Origin: Annona cherimola
Lineage: Eukaryota; Streptophyta; Magnoliopsida; Magnoliales; Annonaceae
Reading direction: 5' to 3'
DNA: 64,000 nucleotides
NCBI GenBank assembly: GCA_030490835.1
Contig: CM059972.1
Coordinates: 53,363,563 to 53,427,562 of the forward strand
The position numbers were made by a program, and so were the translations under genes. This document shows, in pieces, positions 8,653-19,789 of the stretch. The notes beneath the pieces were generated by a model. It made no database searches and was not told the origin of the DNA. It saw only the letters and a list, made by a program, of their open reading frames with translations. Each line of letters opens with the position of its first letter. The stretch's first letter is position 1.

Positions 8653-9869
8653 TGTGAAACCTAGACAATATACGCGTCATTTCGAGTTGTAAATCCTAGA
8701 TTCTTTTGTAATTATTTTTATGATAAATGAATATGTGTATTAGAGATTAAAATAATATAATTAAGAATTTAATCTACGTGAATAGTGCATGTGAATAGTA
8801 ACCGGGGATTAAGACACGTGATTAAGAGTTAATCATTTGGATTAACCTAATCACAAAAAGACAAACAGGAGATTTAATCACTACAGGACGAAATAGAAAT
8901 TCTTTTTGATATTTTAATACAGTTTTGGATTTTAGTGGAAAATTAAAGAAAAATTCATAATTTGCAATTCGGGCGTCGGATTTAGATGAAATTTTTTATG
9001 GATGGTTAAAAATTCATGATGAACTTAGTGAATGGTTTAAGATATGATGAAAATCATAAATTAAGGGTCAAGATGAGACGTCAAATGAAGATTAAAAAGT
9101 AGCTTAACTTTTCATTAATTCTACTTTTGACTTTTTATTAAAATTAAATAATTTAAAAATAAAAGATTAAATGAAAATCAGTTGCAATGGCAGGGGCATG
9201 CAGGGGTGGTTGAGATCCTTGACCAAAATCAATGGTCCACATTCATCCTCATCAAAGATCAACGGCTAGGATTTAATTAGCTTAAAATAAATAAATTTTA
9301 ATAAATTAAAAATATAGAAAAATAGGGCTACCATAGGGGGCTGGAGCAGCTGTAGGGTGGGATGCACAAGTCTCCATGCACCTTTTTGAAATTATAAAAA
9401 AATACATTTGCAATTTAACACCTTGAGCAAGGGGGTAAAATCAAATTTCATGAAAAATCAAGCCCTATAAATAGGGCCAAGGGGGGACGTCCAAATGCAT
9501 CATTCCTCCCAGCTCCACTTGAGCAAATCCCAACTCCCAAACCTCCCACACGTCCAAGGAAGAAAAGGAGAAAGTTAGAGAGAGAAAGTGTGAGAAAAAG
9601 AGGCATATCTCCACTTCGGGTAAGTGATTTTTATCCAAATTTCTTTTGGATGTTAAGAAGGATAAAACCATGCTTAGATAATTCCTAATCATGAGAAAAT
9701 AAGTGTAGTTATAATGCTTAATCAGAATTATGCCAAAACATCAAAAATTTGCAGCAAAGATAGAACATTCGGGAAAATAGCATATGATATATGTAAATAA
9801 TGCTCCAAAATGATAAATGATGATTTGCAATGAATGAATATGATAAATATAATGTTGTAATGATGATAT
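8653..9869 (+). repeat. Gypsy G1 3' LTR, left part
   Basis: 1217 bp from TGTGAAACC to the target site of copia A. It matches the antisense LTR piece at 5125-6453. It has no gene. It contains GTGAATAGTGCATGTGAATAGT motifs near 8780-8800 and a CpG-poor, AT-rich body. The LTR resumes at 20749. Confidence 0.9.
9865..9869. repeat. Target-site duplication of copia A, left copy
   Basis: GATAT directly before TGTTGGAAAC. The same five bases follow the 3' LTR at 20744-20748. A 5-bp duplication is the normal product of a copia integrase. Confidence 0.95.
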
Positions 9870-9999
9870 TGTTGGAAACAATGTCTAAAACAAAATAAAG
9901 TTGACCAAAGCATGAGTTTTGATTATTAACAAAGTTAAATTTGAGTATAAAGTGAATACTGATGATTATGTTGAATGTTTTAAGGAATGAAAACAACCA

Positions 10000-10318
10000 A
10001 GTCAATTTTCAAGTCGACTTGGACTTCGACTTAGGGTGAAGTCGAACCCAAAGGCGACTCCATCCTCGACTCCAAAATGAACCTCACGACCAGATTTGAA
10101 AATGGAAGGAAAGCAGGTGAAGTCGCAGGCCAAGTCGACTCCACTTGCGACTTGGGAAGCCAAGTCGCAGATGAAGTCGACTCCAGCATCGACTTGAGAT
10201 GGCAAAATCACTCCAGAGTTGATTTTGGGGCAGAAAAATACCGAAGTCGCAGACGAAGTCGACTCCGGTTTGCGACTTGGGTGAAGTCGCAGACAAAGTC
10301 GACTCCAACATCGACTTG
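10000..10318 (+). repeat. GTCGAC inverted-repeat array, block 1 (A 5' LTR)
   Basis: Units of AAGTCGCA-n-AAGTCGACTCC-n-TGCGACTT alternating with AAGTCGA...TCGACTT units. It corresponds to 19120-19439 in the 3' LTR. Frames across it on both strands (up to 108 codons) arise from the repeat and are not genes. Confidence 0.88.
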
Positions 10319-10668
10319 AGGTCTTCAAAGTTCAAGACTCAATTTCAAGCTCATTTCAAGATTAACTTGAGTTTTCTCAAGACCAAATCAAAGGTGCAAG
10401 CTCATTATTAACTTAAGTTTCTCAAGTCCAAGGCAAAGCTTCAAGCATATTTCAAGTTGAAATTCAAGATATGAAGACTAATATCAAAAGAAAGCAAGGT
10501 GCATGAATCAAAGGCAAATCAACCATACAAGTTTTCAAGATCTCCAAGACTCACAAGGTATACAAAATATGAAGCCAATCCAAAATGAAAATGATTGAAG
10601 GAAAGAAGCTAAGCAAGATAGAAGAAAATCAAACATGATCAAAATGTTTTTGGCACAAAGAATTGGTC

Positions 10669-10796
10669 AAGTCGCAACCCAAGTCGACTCCAAGATCGAC
10701 TTGAGTTCAAGTCTGAAACCAAGTCGACCCAGACTCAGATTTGGAAACTGCAGAACTGAAGTCGCACACGAAGTCGACTCCACCTGCGACTTGGGG
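10669..10796 (+). repeat. GTCGAC inverted-repeat array, block 2 (A 5' LTR)
   Basis: Same unit, ending about 80 bp before the TATA box. It has one 42-bp unit fewer than the partner block in the 3' LTR (19790-19958). Confidence 0.88.
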
Positions 10797-10875
10797 AAGT
10801 AACATTCGAATTATTCAACGTTGGAACATTTATTGCGCGCCAACCACTTCTATAACGTTCAAATCTTCCCCCTTC

Positions 10876-10883
10876 TATAAATA
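10876..10883 (+). promoter_or_regulatory. TATA box of the copia A 5' LTR
   Basis: TATAAATA within CTTCTATAAATAGACACTCAA. The same box is at 20039-20046 in the 3' LTR, and positional equivalents occur in B (3256), F (33819) and O (63112). Confidence 0.8.
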
Positions 10884-11583
10884 GACACTCAAGCAAACGT
10901 GGAAACACACACTACATAGCTTAAAGAGAGGAAAGAAGTGCAAATAAGAGCTCCCATTTGCTTTTCTCTAAATTTGAGTGATCTATACACTTTCAAAGGA
11001 AGAACAAGCTTCAAGTTGCAAGTAGCTTCAACGATATACAACCGGTTGCTTTTACAGATTCTTCCTCAAGCTGAAACTTGCCTACACAACTCAGTAAAGT
11101 GTAGATCTTTCTTATTTTCATTATTCTTCGTTCTTGGTGCTTGGTTTGAGTTTGTTGTAACAAACCAAGATGTTGCAAGTAGAGTTGTGATTGGAGTTAA
11201 ACTCATCATCTACTTGTATCAATTGTATAAGCCCCCTAGAGCTAGAATCTAGAAGAGAGCATAGGCTCTAATTGTGTATGCCCCCTAGAGCTAGAATCTA
11301 GAAGAGAGCAGAGACTCTAAGTGTATTCGCGGAATACATAGTGGAACCCAAGTCACAAGGGTGTGTGAGCTTGGAAGAGTGGAGTAGGGAGAGGTTGCCC
11401 GAACCACTATAAATCTTGCCTACTGTTTTACTTTATTGCTTTCATTACTTCATTGCTCTCTATTTGTTTCAATCAAGGGGATTAAGCTTTCAAGGGGTTA
11501 AGTTTTAATTTACCGAAGAATTTTATAAGAACTCAATTCACCCCTCCCCTCTTGGGTTTTGCCATTAACTCGGGACCAACAAG

Positions 11584-11595
11584 TGGTATCAGAGC
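11584..11595 (+). other. Primer-binding site, initiator tRNA-Met (copia A)
   Basis: TGGTATCAGAGC is a perfect 12-nt complement of the 3' end of plant initiator tRNA-Met, 2 nt after the LTR end. Minus-strand DNA synthesis would start here. Confidence 0.95.
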
Positions 11596-11629
11596 GGGTC
11601 TTTGAGCTTACCAAAGAGATCTTATTGAC

Positions 11630-13437
11630 ATGGCATCCCAATCTACTTTCGTTCCCGCATTTGTCGAAGGCCAATCCTTTACTAGGCCACCATTGTTTGA
11701 TGGGAACAATTTGGATATTGGAAGCTAAGAATGAAACAACTCATCATGGCTACCGATATGGACTCTTGGATTGCAATTCAAGATGGTGTGACCTTTCTCA
11801 TTGATGAAAAAGCTTCCAAATGGACCGATGAGGAAGTAAGAATCGTGAAGAGCAATGCCAAAGCTATGAATTCACTGTTTTGTGCTCTCGCGACATCTGA
11901 ATATGATAGAGTATCCTCTTGTCTAACTGCCAAAGAGATATGGGATACATTAACCTCTATCTATAAAGGAACTTCTCAAGTCCAAGGGACGAGAAGAAAC
12001 ATTTTGATTGGAGAATTAGAAAATTTTAGAATGTTAGAAACAGAAAATATTTCTGAAATATTTGCTAGATTCTCAAAAATTACTAATGCTTTGAAAGGTC
12101 TTGGAAAGGCTATATCTGAATCTGAACAGGTTATGAAGATTTTAAGGGCTCTACCGGAATCTTGGACTCCAAAGATTACTGCGATAGAAGAAGCTAAGGA
12201 CCTCAACACATTGAAGCTAGAAGACCTAATTAGCTCATTAATGTCACATGAGCTAATTAAGAAAAGAAATGAAGATCATCACAAAGGCAAAAGAGCAATT
12301 GCCTTAAAAGCCGCACAAGATTCAGACGATACTTCATCTTCACAAAATGACGATGAGATTGCCCTACTCACAAAACGATTCAGAAAATTTGTGAGGAATT
12401 TCAGAAATTTTAAAGAAAGAAACTCCAAAGAGAAAAAGAAAGAAACAACCAAATGTTACCGATGCGGCGGTTCGGGACACATGCAAGCCCAATGTCCAAC
12501 GCCCGAAGAAAATAAGGCAAAGGAACAAAGAAAAGATCGAGGCGACAACAAAAGATTTCAAAGAAACAAAGGAAGAGGCATGTACGTAAACGAAGAAGAA
12601 TCTACAACGAATAGCTCCTCAAGTGAAGAATGAGAAGCAGATTGTGCAAGAATCTGTTGCATAGCAAACACCGACATATGCTTTGCAGCCATGGAAACCT
12701 TGGAGGATCAAGCCACTTCAACGGACTGCACGAGTAGTCAAGAGGTAACCTCCAAACAGAAATCCTTTTCAAATTTCTCTACAAATGAATGTCTTAAATG
12801 TGCTGAATTAGAGGAACTTCAACAAGCTTATGATTCACTATATGAAGAAATAAAGAAATTAGGAAACAAGTTTACAATTAAGAAAAGACAATGTGATGCA
12901 GTAATAATTGTAAATGGTAAACTTGCTGAAAAATTAGACAAGTTAAAAGATGAAAAGAATACCTTAGAAAATGAGTTAGAAAAACTTAAAAACGAGAATG
13001 AATCATTAAATGAATCCCTTGCCAAGTTCTTTAATTCAGGAGAAAATGTGAAAATGTTCTTGAAAATGACAACTCAAACTTGCAAGAAAGGACTTGGATA
13101 TAATACATTTGAACAATCAAAGTCTAATACTCCAAGAAATAATATCAAACCCATTTATACTAAACCAAAGATAAATCGAACAGTTTGGACCAAAAGACCA
13201 TCCAATGAACAAATTACCAAATGGCTCCATATTTCTAGACTTCCGGGAGCTTGTAACTTTTGCAACAAGCTTGGACATAAGATCTATCAATGTAAACTAA
13301 GAAAACTGCAAAACCTAGGTGCTAAATTGGTTTGGATGCCAAAAGGCATTGGTTTTATGGGATCAAAGATGGATCAACTCAAACTTCAAAGGTTAACTAA
13401 CCCAAACGGACCCATAAAATGGGTACCAAAAGGATGA
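11630..13437 (+). pseudogene. gag: Copia A gag (nucleocapsid/capsid) with frameshift and stop
   Basis: The start ATG at 11630 (MASQS) matches the MTSQS starts in D and E. One T is missing near 11710 compared with the family reading, so the frame moves; from 11731 it is open to 12630. It holds the copia capsid region (KEIWDTLTSIYKG, LPESWTPKITAIEEAKDL) and a CCHC knuckle CYRCGGSGHMQAQC at about 12454-12495. A TGA at 12631-12633 interrupts the same frame, which then continues through a predicted coiled coil (about 12800-13030, Leu/Lys/Glu-rich) and a second knuckle CNFCNKLGHKIYQC (about 13252-13293) to the natural stop at 13435. Two knuckles separated by a coiled coil give an unusually long Gag. 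Gag would bind genomic RNA and form the particle. Confidence 0.92.
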
Positions 13438-13456
13438 GTTCTACTCAACTCAACTT

Positions 13457-14158
13457 TTGCAGGTTTGCCTTAAAGCTAAGGCCAATAATGTATGGTTTAT
13501 GGATAGCGGTTGCTCAAGACACATGACAGGAGAAAAAGGACTATTTCATAAGATCAACCCATGTAATGAAGGAACAGTAGCTTTCGGAAATAACGAGAAA
13601 GGTAAAATAAAAGGTAAAGGACACGTCTATGGTATTTCAAATGCATGCATTGAAAATCTTCTATTTGTTGAAGGACTCAAACACAATCTAATGAGTATTA
13701 GTCAACTGTGTGATAAAGGATATAAAGTTGTATTTGAATCCTCTATATGTAATGTTATTGATGATGACGAGCGCATAATTTTTAGTTGCAAAAGACATGG
13801 AAATGTATATTTGTTTTGCCTTGATGACTTAGAAGGAAAATGTCTAATAGCCATAGAAAATGATCCATGGAAATGGCATGCAAGGATTGGACATATAAAT
13901 ATGTCAAATATCAAAACCTTATGGAAAAAGAATTTGGTACAAGGCTTACCAAAACTCAAATATGACAAAGATAAGATTTGTAAAGCCTGCCAACTATCTA
14001 AACAACCGAAAATGTCATTTTCCACCAAACAGGAAATCTCAACAACTAGACCACTTGAATTACTACATATGGATCTTTTTGGGTCATCAGACATTTTAAC
14101 TCTTGGTGGAAAAAAGTATGTATATGTAATTGTGGATGACTTTTCTAGATTTACTTAG
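13457..14158 (+). pseudogene. pol: Copia A pol: protease, pre-integrase and start of integrase core
   Basis: Pol is in frame 2 of the window while gag ends in frame 1, so expression would need frameshifting, splicing or reinitiation. The first readable residues follow TTTTGCAG|GTTTGCC. The aspartic protease active site is in WFMDSGCSRHMTG (about 13493-13530). The zinc-binding pre-integrase region is WHARIGHINMSN ... ICKACQLSKQPK. The integrase core opens with LLHMDLFGSSD (first catalytic Asp) and VIVDDFSRFT. A TAG at 14156-14158 replaces the Trp codon present in D (TGG). Protease would cleave Gag-Pol; integrase inserts the cDNA. Confidence 0.93.
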
Positions 14159-15094
14159 ATCATACTCTTAGCTAGCAAAGATGAAGCATTTTCAATGTTT
14201 GTCTCGTTTTCAAATTTGGTGCAAAATGAAAAACAAAGCTCAATTATCTCCATTAGAAGTGACCATGGTGGTGAATTTGAAAATAGCCGATTCATAGAAT
14301 TTTACAATGAAAAGAGAATTCACCATACATTCTCTGCACCAAGAACTCCTCAACAAAATGGAATTGTTGAAAGGAAAAACCGGACAATACAAGAAATGGC
14401 TAGAACCATGCTAAATGAGAGTAAACTATTCAAGAGATTTTGAGGTGAAGCTGTAAGTACAGCTTGTCATGTATTGAACCGAGTTACCATTAAACCTATA
14501 TTGAAAAAGACCTCATATGAACTTTGGAAGGGCAGAAAACCAAACATATCATATTTCCATACCTTTGAATGTATTTGTTATGTGCTAAATAATGGAAAAA
14601 TAAATCTGGAAAAATTAGATGCCAAAAGCGATGAAGCTATTTTCTTAGGTTATTCATCAAATAGCAAAGCATATAGAATTTTCAACAAAAGACATCAAAC
14701 AATAGAAGAGTCAATACATGTTGTCTTTGATGAATTTAACCAAACTCCGAGAAAGGAGGATGAATTAAGTGATGCAGATGAAACAAAAGGAAAAGAACAA
14801 CCAAAGGAAATCGAGCTCAAGCCAGAAAACTCCATGAAGGAAGAGGTAAGTGAAGGTAATGATTCTTATAAACCTCCAACTGATTTAAAGTTCAAAAATG
14901 CCCATCCAATTGAGCAAGTCATTGGAAATGTGTATGAAGGAGTGAAAACTAGTAGATCAAAGCAAAACATTTGTGGACAATATGCTTTTGTGTCCAAGAT
15001 CAAACCAACTACCATTGAACAAGCTCTCAATGATGAAAACTGGGTTATAGCAATGCAAGAAGAGCTAAACCAATTTGAAAGGAACAATGTATGA
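14159..15094 (+). pseudogene. pol: Copia A pol: rest of integrase and linker
   Basis: Same frame as the preceding segment. SDHGGEFEN carries the second catalytic Asp, and HHTFSAPRTPQQNGIVERKN carries the catalytic Glu. A TGA at 14441-14443 replaces the Trp of FWGEAVS (TGG in fragment C at about 5025). The C-terminal GKxxRPxxSxx-like part (YELWKGRKPNISYFHTF), LGYSSNSKAYRIFNKR and an acidic, Lys-rich linker follow. A third Trp codon (15092-15094) is TGA where D and C read TGG. Confidence 0.92.
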
Positions 15095-15994
15095 CATTTA
15101 GTTCCCAGACCAAATGGTCATACAATTATTGGTACCAAACGGGTGTTTAGGAACAAATTGGACGAAAGCGGACTTGTAATTAGGAATAAAGCCAGATTAG
15201 TAGCCAAAGGGTATTCCCAAGAAGAAGGAATTGACTTTGAAGAATCATATGCACCCGTGGCTAGATTAGAAGTCATACGTATCTTACTAGCATTTGCTTC
15301 TCATATGAATTTCAAATTGTTTCAAATGGATGTAAAAAGTGCATTTCTGAACGGATATTTGAATGAAGAAGTATATGTTGAGCAACCCCCAGGATTTGAA
15401 GAAAAGGATCAATCAAAATATGTTTATAAATTGACCAAAGCGTTATATGGACTAAAACAAGCCCCAAGAGCTTGGTATGAAAGGTTAAACAGATTTTTGA
15501 TCGATCATGAGTTTCAAAGAGGGAAAGTTGATACTACTTTGTTCATTAAATATAAAAGTAAAAATATTTTAATTGTACAAATTTATGTAGATGATATAAT
15601 ATTTGGAGCTACTGATGAAACTTTATGCCAAGAATTTTCTAAGATCATGCAGAGCGAATTTGAAATGAGCATGATGGGAGAACTGAATTTCTTTCTCGGA
15701 CTACAAATCAAGCAACAAAAGGAAGGAATATTCTTAAATCAGTCAAAATATGTCAAAGAAATGCTCAAGAAATTTGGAATGCAAAATGGTAAAGGGGCAA
15801 ATACTCCAATGAGTTCTACAATCAAGATCGACACGGACGAAAACGGTAAATGTATCGATCAAAAGATTTATAGAAGCATGATAGGATCATTGTTATATTT
15901 AACTGCCTCTAGACTAGATATTTTGTTTAGTGTTTGTATGTGCTCTAGATTTCAAGCATGTCCTAAAGAATCACATCTATTGGCTCTAAACTAA
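15095..15994 (+). pseudogene. pol: Copia A pol: reverse transcriptase
   Basis: RT motifs in order: [36 protein letters not shown] (first catalytic Asp), [19 protein letters not shown], the YVDD box in [11 protein letters not shown] (about 15584-15600), [17 protein letters not shown] and [12 protein letters not shown]. The domain is uninterrupted from 15143 to 15992. At about 15990 roughly 60 bp present in D (KRI..., WYPK-like) are deleted, which ends the frame at TAA. Confidence 0.93.
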
Positions 15995-16471
15995 ACATTT
16001 GATTTAATCGGCTATTCGGATGCGGATTTTGCCGGCTACAAAGTAGATAGAAAAAGTACTAGTGGAACCTGTCAATTTCTTGGAAATATGTTGGTTTCAT
16101 GGTACTCAAGGAAACAAACCAGTGTTGCCCTATCTACTGCGGAAGCCGAATATATAGCCGCCGGAAGTTGTTGTGCCCAACTACTTTGGATGAAACAACA
16201 ATTGAAAGATTATGACATTGATTATTTCAATATTCCTATTAGGTGTGATAATACAAGTGTTATATGTTTGACTAAGAATCCTGTATTGCATTCAAGAACC
16301 AAGCATATAGATGTAAGACATTACTTTATTAGAGAACATGTTGAGAATCATGATATTTGTTTAGAATATGTGAAAACTGAAGATCAAATTGCTGATATCT
16401 TTACCAAACCACTAGCGAAGGAATCATTTTATAAAATTAGAAATGATATGGGGATGATAGAATTAAACTAG
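15995..16471 (+). pseudogene. pol: Copia A pol: RNase H
   Basis: After the deletion the frame continues with IGYSDADFAGYKVDRKSTSG (first Asp), ALSTAEAEYIAAG (Glu), IRCDNTSVICLTKNPV (Asp) and SRTKHIDVRHYFIREHVE, ending at TAG 16469. The motifs are complete; only the join to RT is damaged. Confidence 0.92.
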
Positions 16472-17064
16472 GAAGAATTACACAAGTAAATCTGATCTAA
16501 AAGGAGCCAAGTCGATGAGTCAAGTCGACTCCAGTAAAGTCAAGTCGACTCCAGTGAAGTCGACTTGGGAGAAGCGAAGTCGACTCTGCCTCTGAGGCGA
16601 AGTCGACTCCGAGGGGTCGAAGTCGACTTCGCCTAGGGCAAAGTCGACTCCGCGCGCAACGGATCGTCTTCCTCATCTCTTCCCTTTTTCTTCTTTCTTC
16701 TTCCTTTCTTCTCCATTTTTCCCGCCAGCAGCCTTCTCTTCTCAGGCGATTTTTCTCCGAATTCCTCTCCGATTTTCTTCCTTCTCCATCTTCTCCGGCC
16801 AGTCTCTCTCTCTCTCTGGCATTTTTTCGGCCAGTCTCTCTCTCTCTCTCTTTCTCTTTCTCCGGCGACTGCCATCTTTCTTCTTCTTTCCTTTCGGCAT
16901 TCACCTCTCTGTTTCCGACCACCTTCTCCGGCGACTGCCTCCTCTCCGTTTCTTCTCTCTGTTTCCGGCAACTCCGGCACTTTTGTCTCAATCTAGCTCA
17001 CTCTCTCATTTGCCTATCTTCTTCATTTCATCTCAGTCACTTCCCTTTTCTTAAACCCAACTAA
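16472..17064 (+). other. Non-coding leader of the third ORF in copia A: GTCGAC array and CT-rich tract
   Basis: 16509-16655 holds about seven GTCGAC motifs in the AAGTCGACTCC context, the same motif as the LTR arrays but inside the element. 16660-17030 is pyrimidine-rich with (TC)n at about 16800-16855. TTTCATCTCAG ends at 17036, a splice-acceptor-like sequence 28 nt before the ATG. Antisense frames here (up to 164 Arg/Glu-rich codons) are products of the CT repeat. Confidence 0.8.
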
Positions 17065-18719
17065 ATGGCCCCAAAATCAAGACTCCCCAAGTTAGCAGTT
17101 TCCAAACCTACACAAAGACATGTGCCTAGACCTTCGAGATCGAATACAGAGGAAGAAATTCCCAGATGGCAAAGAACATCTGCAAAACGAGCCAGAGAAG
17201 AACCTTCAACTTCAACAGGTCAAAGGGTCAGATTTCAAACCACAACCCAATCCTCAGATCGAGCTCAGAGATCATAAAGTCAACCTCGAAGCTCAAACAC
17301 TGGAGAAAGAAGGATTCCAATCACAAAAGGGCAAGTCCTGAAAATGCCCACAACCTATTTCCAAACAGAGCTTCAGCATAGTCGATTCTACAAGCATTTC
17401 TATGAAAGAAAGGTATTCATCCCAAAGATCATCGACTTTAAATTTCTCAAAGATTATGAGTTCGACATAGAAGAACTACTGGATTATCAGGGATGGACAA
17501 GTTTGCTGAAGACAGATGAAAGAGTATATCCTGATCTGACAAGGTTATTTTACTATCTATGGGATGATAAAAAATTTTCAACCTTTGTCAAAGGCACAAA
17601 ATTTTTTTTGGGAACAATGGCTAACCTAGATCAAGAAGAAGCAATAAAGAGAATAGGAAGAATTCTCGAAGTTCCATCCGAAGAAGAGTCACTTCCCCGA
17701 GATCTTACATTAGAAAGAATGTATAATGAGCTGACAAGAAGCAACAAGTATCATCCAGGAACTAAGTTCCTGCATTACATGGACCTAAGTTCCTGCATTA
17801 CATGGACCTTTCTCCACGCCTTAGAGTCCTCAGATTACTCATCGCTCACTGCGTCTACCCAAAGGGCGGTGGAAGAAATCAGCTCAACCCGCAAGAGGCC
17901 ATTATTCTATGAAAATTAGTCAATAAAGTCAAGATCAGCCTACCAAGACTCTTCCTAGAAGCCTTGGCATCCCGAAAGGACAATCCTCGAGGCGTTTTAC
18001 CTTACGGGACATGGATCACGAGGATCCTGGAGTACTATGAAGTGGACATTGACGGTGAACCCTTTGAAGTCCCAAAAACCACAAATGCCATCAATAAGGC
18101 ATTGCTCCAAAGAATGAAAATCAATTTGGAGCAATTTAGAGATGAAAGGATTCGGGAAAAGACGGGTGAAGCAGCTCCTGAAAAAGCTAGACAAGCACAA
18201 ACTGAGGGGGAGCAGCGTCCAGAAGCCCAACCAGCTCCACCCCAGGACATTCCTGAGGGGCCCGCATCTTCTATGACACATGGATCCTACTCTCCACAAG
18301 GATCTGCCATACCAGATTAGACGCCTCAACCTCCATCACAAGAGGTCACGTTACAGAGCATCCGAGATGAGATAGCTGCTCTTCGAGAAGAAATGGGTCA
18401 CCAAGAGGATAGAATCACCAGCCTAGTCTCCGAGGTTCTCATAACTATCAATGATATGCATTCCCGACAAGACCGTATCGATCGGGAAATGCGTACCATT
18501 AGATATCATCTCGCGTCAGGGCGACACCAAAATCGGCCCATACCTGAACTTGATCCATTCGATTCCGGATCAGTTCATCAAGATCCGACTCCCGCTCCAG
18601 TCTCTTCATTTTATTCATCCGCTCATGTTCGTCCTATCAAACCCATTCAATCTTCATATCCCATTTTCCAATTTCAATTCACCAAATCCTTGGTCATTGA
18701 ATCATTTTTGAAGGATTGA
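17065..18719 (+). pseudogene. Third ORF of copia A, broken
   Basis: Homologous over its length to 307-1902. Breaks: a TAA at 17275-17277 where B has GAA; a 23-bp tandem duplication at 17762-17807 that shifts the frame and leads to a stop at 17917-17919; and a TAG at about 18318-18320 in the linker. Correct-frame pieces are readable at 17344-17784, 17964-18320 and 18393-18719. The last holds the coiled-coil region (MGHQEDRITSLVSEVL) and ends at TGA, 1 nt before the first PPT as in B. Similarity to B through the conserved block despite the breaks suggests the two source ORFs were functional when copied. Confidence 0.9.
17762..17807 (+). repeat. 23-bp tandem duplication in the third ORF of A
   Basis: Two adjacent identical copies of a 23-mer starting CTAAGTTCCTGC. 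B and D have one. A 23-bp gain shifts the reading frame. Confidence 0.93.
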
Positions 18720-18720
18720 C

Positions 18721-18734
18721 AAAAAGGGGGAGAT
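18721..18734 (+). promoter_or_regulatory. First polypurine tract of copia A
   Basis: AAAAAGGGGGAGAT, 1 nt after the stop of the third ORF, identical to 1904-1917 in B. Confidence 0.78.
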
Positions 18735-18976
18735 AGAATAGAGTTTTTGAGAGTTTTTTAAGTACATAGCATAGGCTTTAGAGCATTTTGGGTCGGGTAG
18801 TTTGTATTTAGGTTTTATTTTTTTTACATTATAATCTATAATATGAAATTCGTTCTATGAAACTTGTTTTATGTTCAAATATGTGTTTCATGCCTGCTAT
18901 ACTCTGTTTGAAAGTTATTATGATGAAACTATATGATTGTGAAAGGTACAAACCCAAATTAGTTTTCTCAATCATC

Positions 18977-18990
18977 AAAAAGGGGGAGAT
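18977..18990 (+). promoter_or_regulatory. LTR-proximal polypurine tract of copia A
   Basis: AAAAAGGGGGAGAT directly before the 3' LTR start TGTTGG at 18991. Confidence 0.92.
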
Positions 18991-19119
18991 TGTTGGAAAC
19001 AATGTCTAAAACAAAACAAAATTGACCAAAGCATGAGTTTTGATGATTAACAAAGTTAAATTTGAGTATAAAGTGAATACTGATGATTATGTTGAATGTT
19101 TTAAGGAATAAAAACAGTC

Positions 19120-19439
19120 AAGTCGATTTCCAAGACGACTTGGACTTCGACTTAGGGTGAAGTCGAACCCAAAGTTGACTCCATCCTCGACTCCAAAATG
19201 AACCTCACGACCAGATTTGAAAATGGAAGGAAAGCAGATGAAGTCACAGGACAAGTCGACTCCACTTGCGACTTGGGAAGCCAAGTCGCAGATGAAGTCG
19301 ACTCCAGCATCGACTTGAGATGGCAAAATCACTCCATAGTTGATTTTGGGGCAGAAAAATACCTAAGTCACAGACGAAGTCGACTCCGGTTTGCGACTTG
19401 GGTGAAGTCGTAGACAAAGTCGACTCCAACATCGACTTG
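19120..19439 (+). repeat. GTCGAC inverted-repeat array, block 1 (A 3' LTR)
   Basis: Partner of 10000-10318, with several C-to-T or G-to-A changes in CpG (for example TCGCAG to TCACAG), as expected for methylated cytosines. Confidence 0.88.
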
Positions 19440-19789
19440 AGGTCTTCAAAGTTCAAGACTCAATTTCAAGCTCATTTCAAGATTAACTTGAGTTTTCTCA
19501 AGACCAAATCAAAGGTGCAAGCTCATTATTAACTTAAGTTTCTCAAGTCCAAGGCAAAGCTTCAAGCATATTTCAAGTTGAAATTCAAGATATGAAGACT
19601 AATATCAAAAGAAAGCAAGGTGCATGAATCAAAGGCAAATCAACCATACAAGTTTTCAAGATCTCCAAGACTCACAAGGTATACAAAATATGAAGCCAAT
19701 CCAAAATGAAAATGATTGAAGGAAAGAAGCTAAGCAAGATAGCAGAAAATCAAACATGATCAAAATGTTTTTGGCACAAAGAATTGGTC

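Larger units (their letters stand above)
9870..11581 (+). repeat. 5' LTR of copia A
   Basis: 1712 bp, TGTTGGAAAC ... GGGACCAACA. It has GTCGAC arrays at 10000-10318 and 10669-10796 and a TATA box at 10876-10883. Two tandem 49-bp copies of the CTAGAGCTAGAATCTAG block lie at 11231-11279 and 11280-11328. The CCCCTCCCCTCTTGGGTTT end is shared with the other copies. Confidence 0.95.

Noticed and set aside
10002..10335. Frames of 80-108 codons in the A 5' LTR (and equivalents near 19087-19456, 32876-33296, 33456-33866, 62161-62655)
   Set aside because: Same array artefact; no start context, no conservation of frame between copies.
11584..11595. tRNA-Met gene fragment
   Set aside because: Only the 12 nt complementary to the tRNA 3' end, placed exactly after the LTR: a primer-binding site.
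16497..16991. Antisense Arg/Glu-rich frames of 164 and 115 codons
   Set aside because: Produced by the CT-rich leader; translation is (RE)n-like without domain structure.
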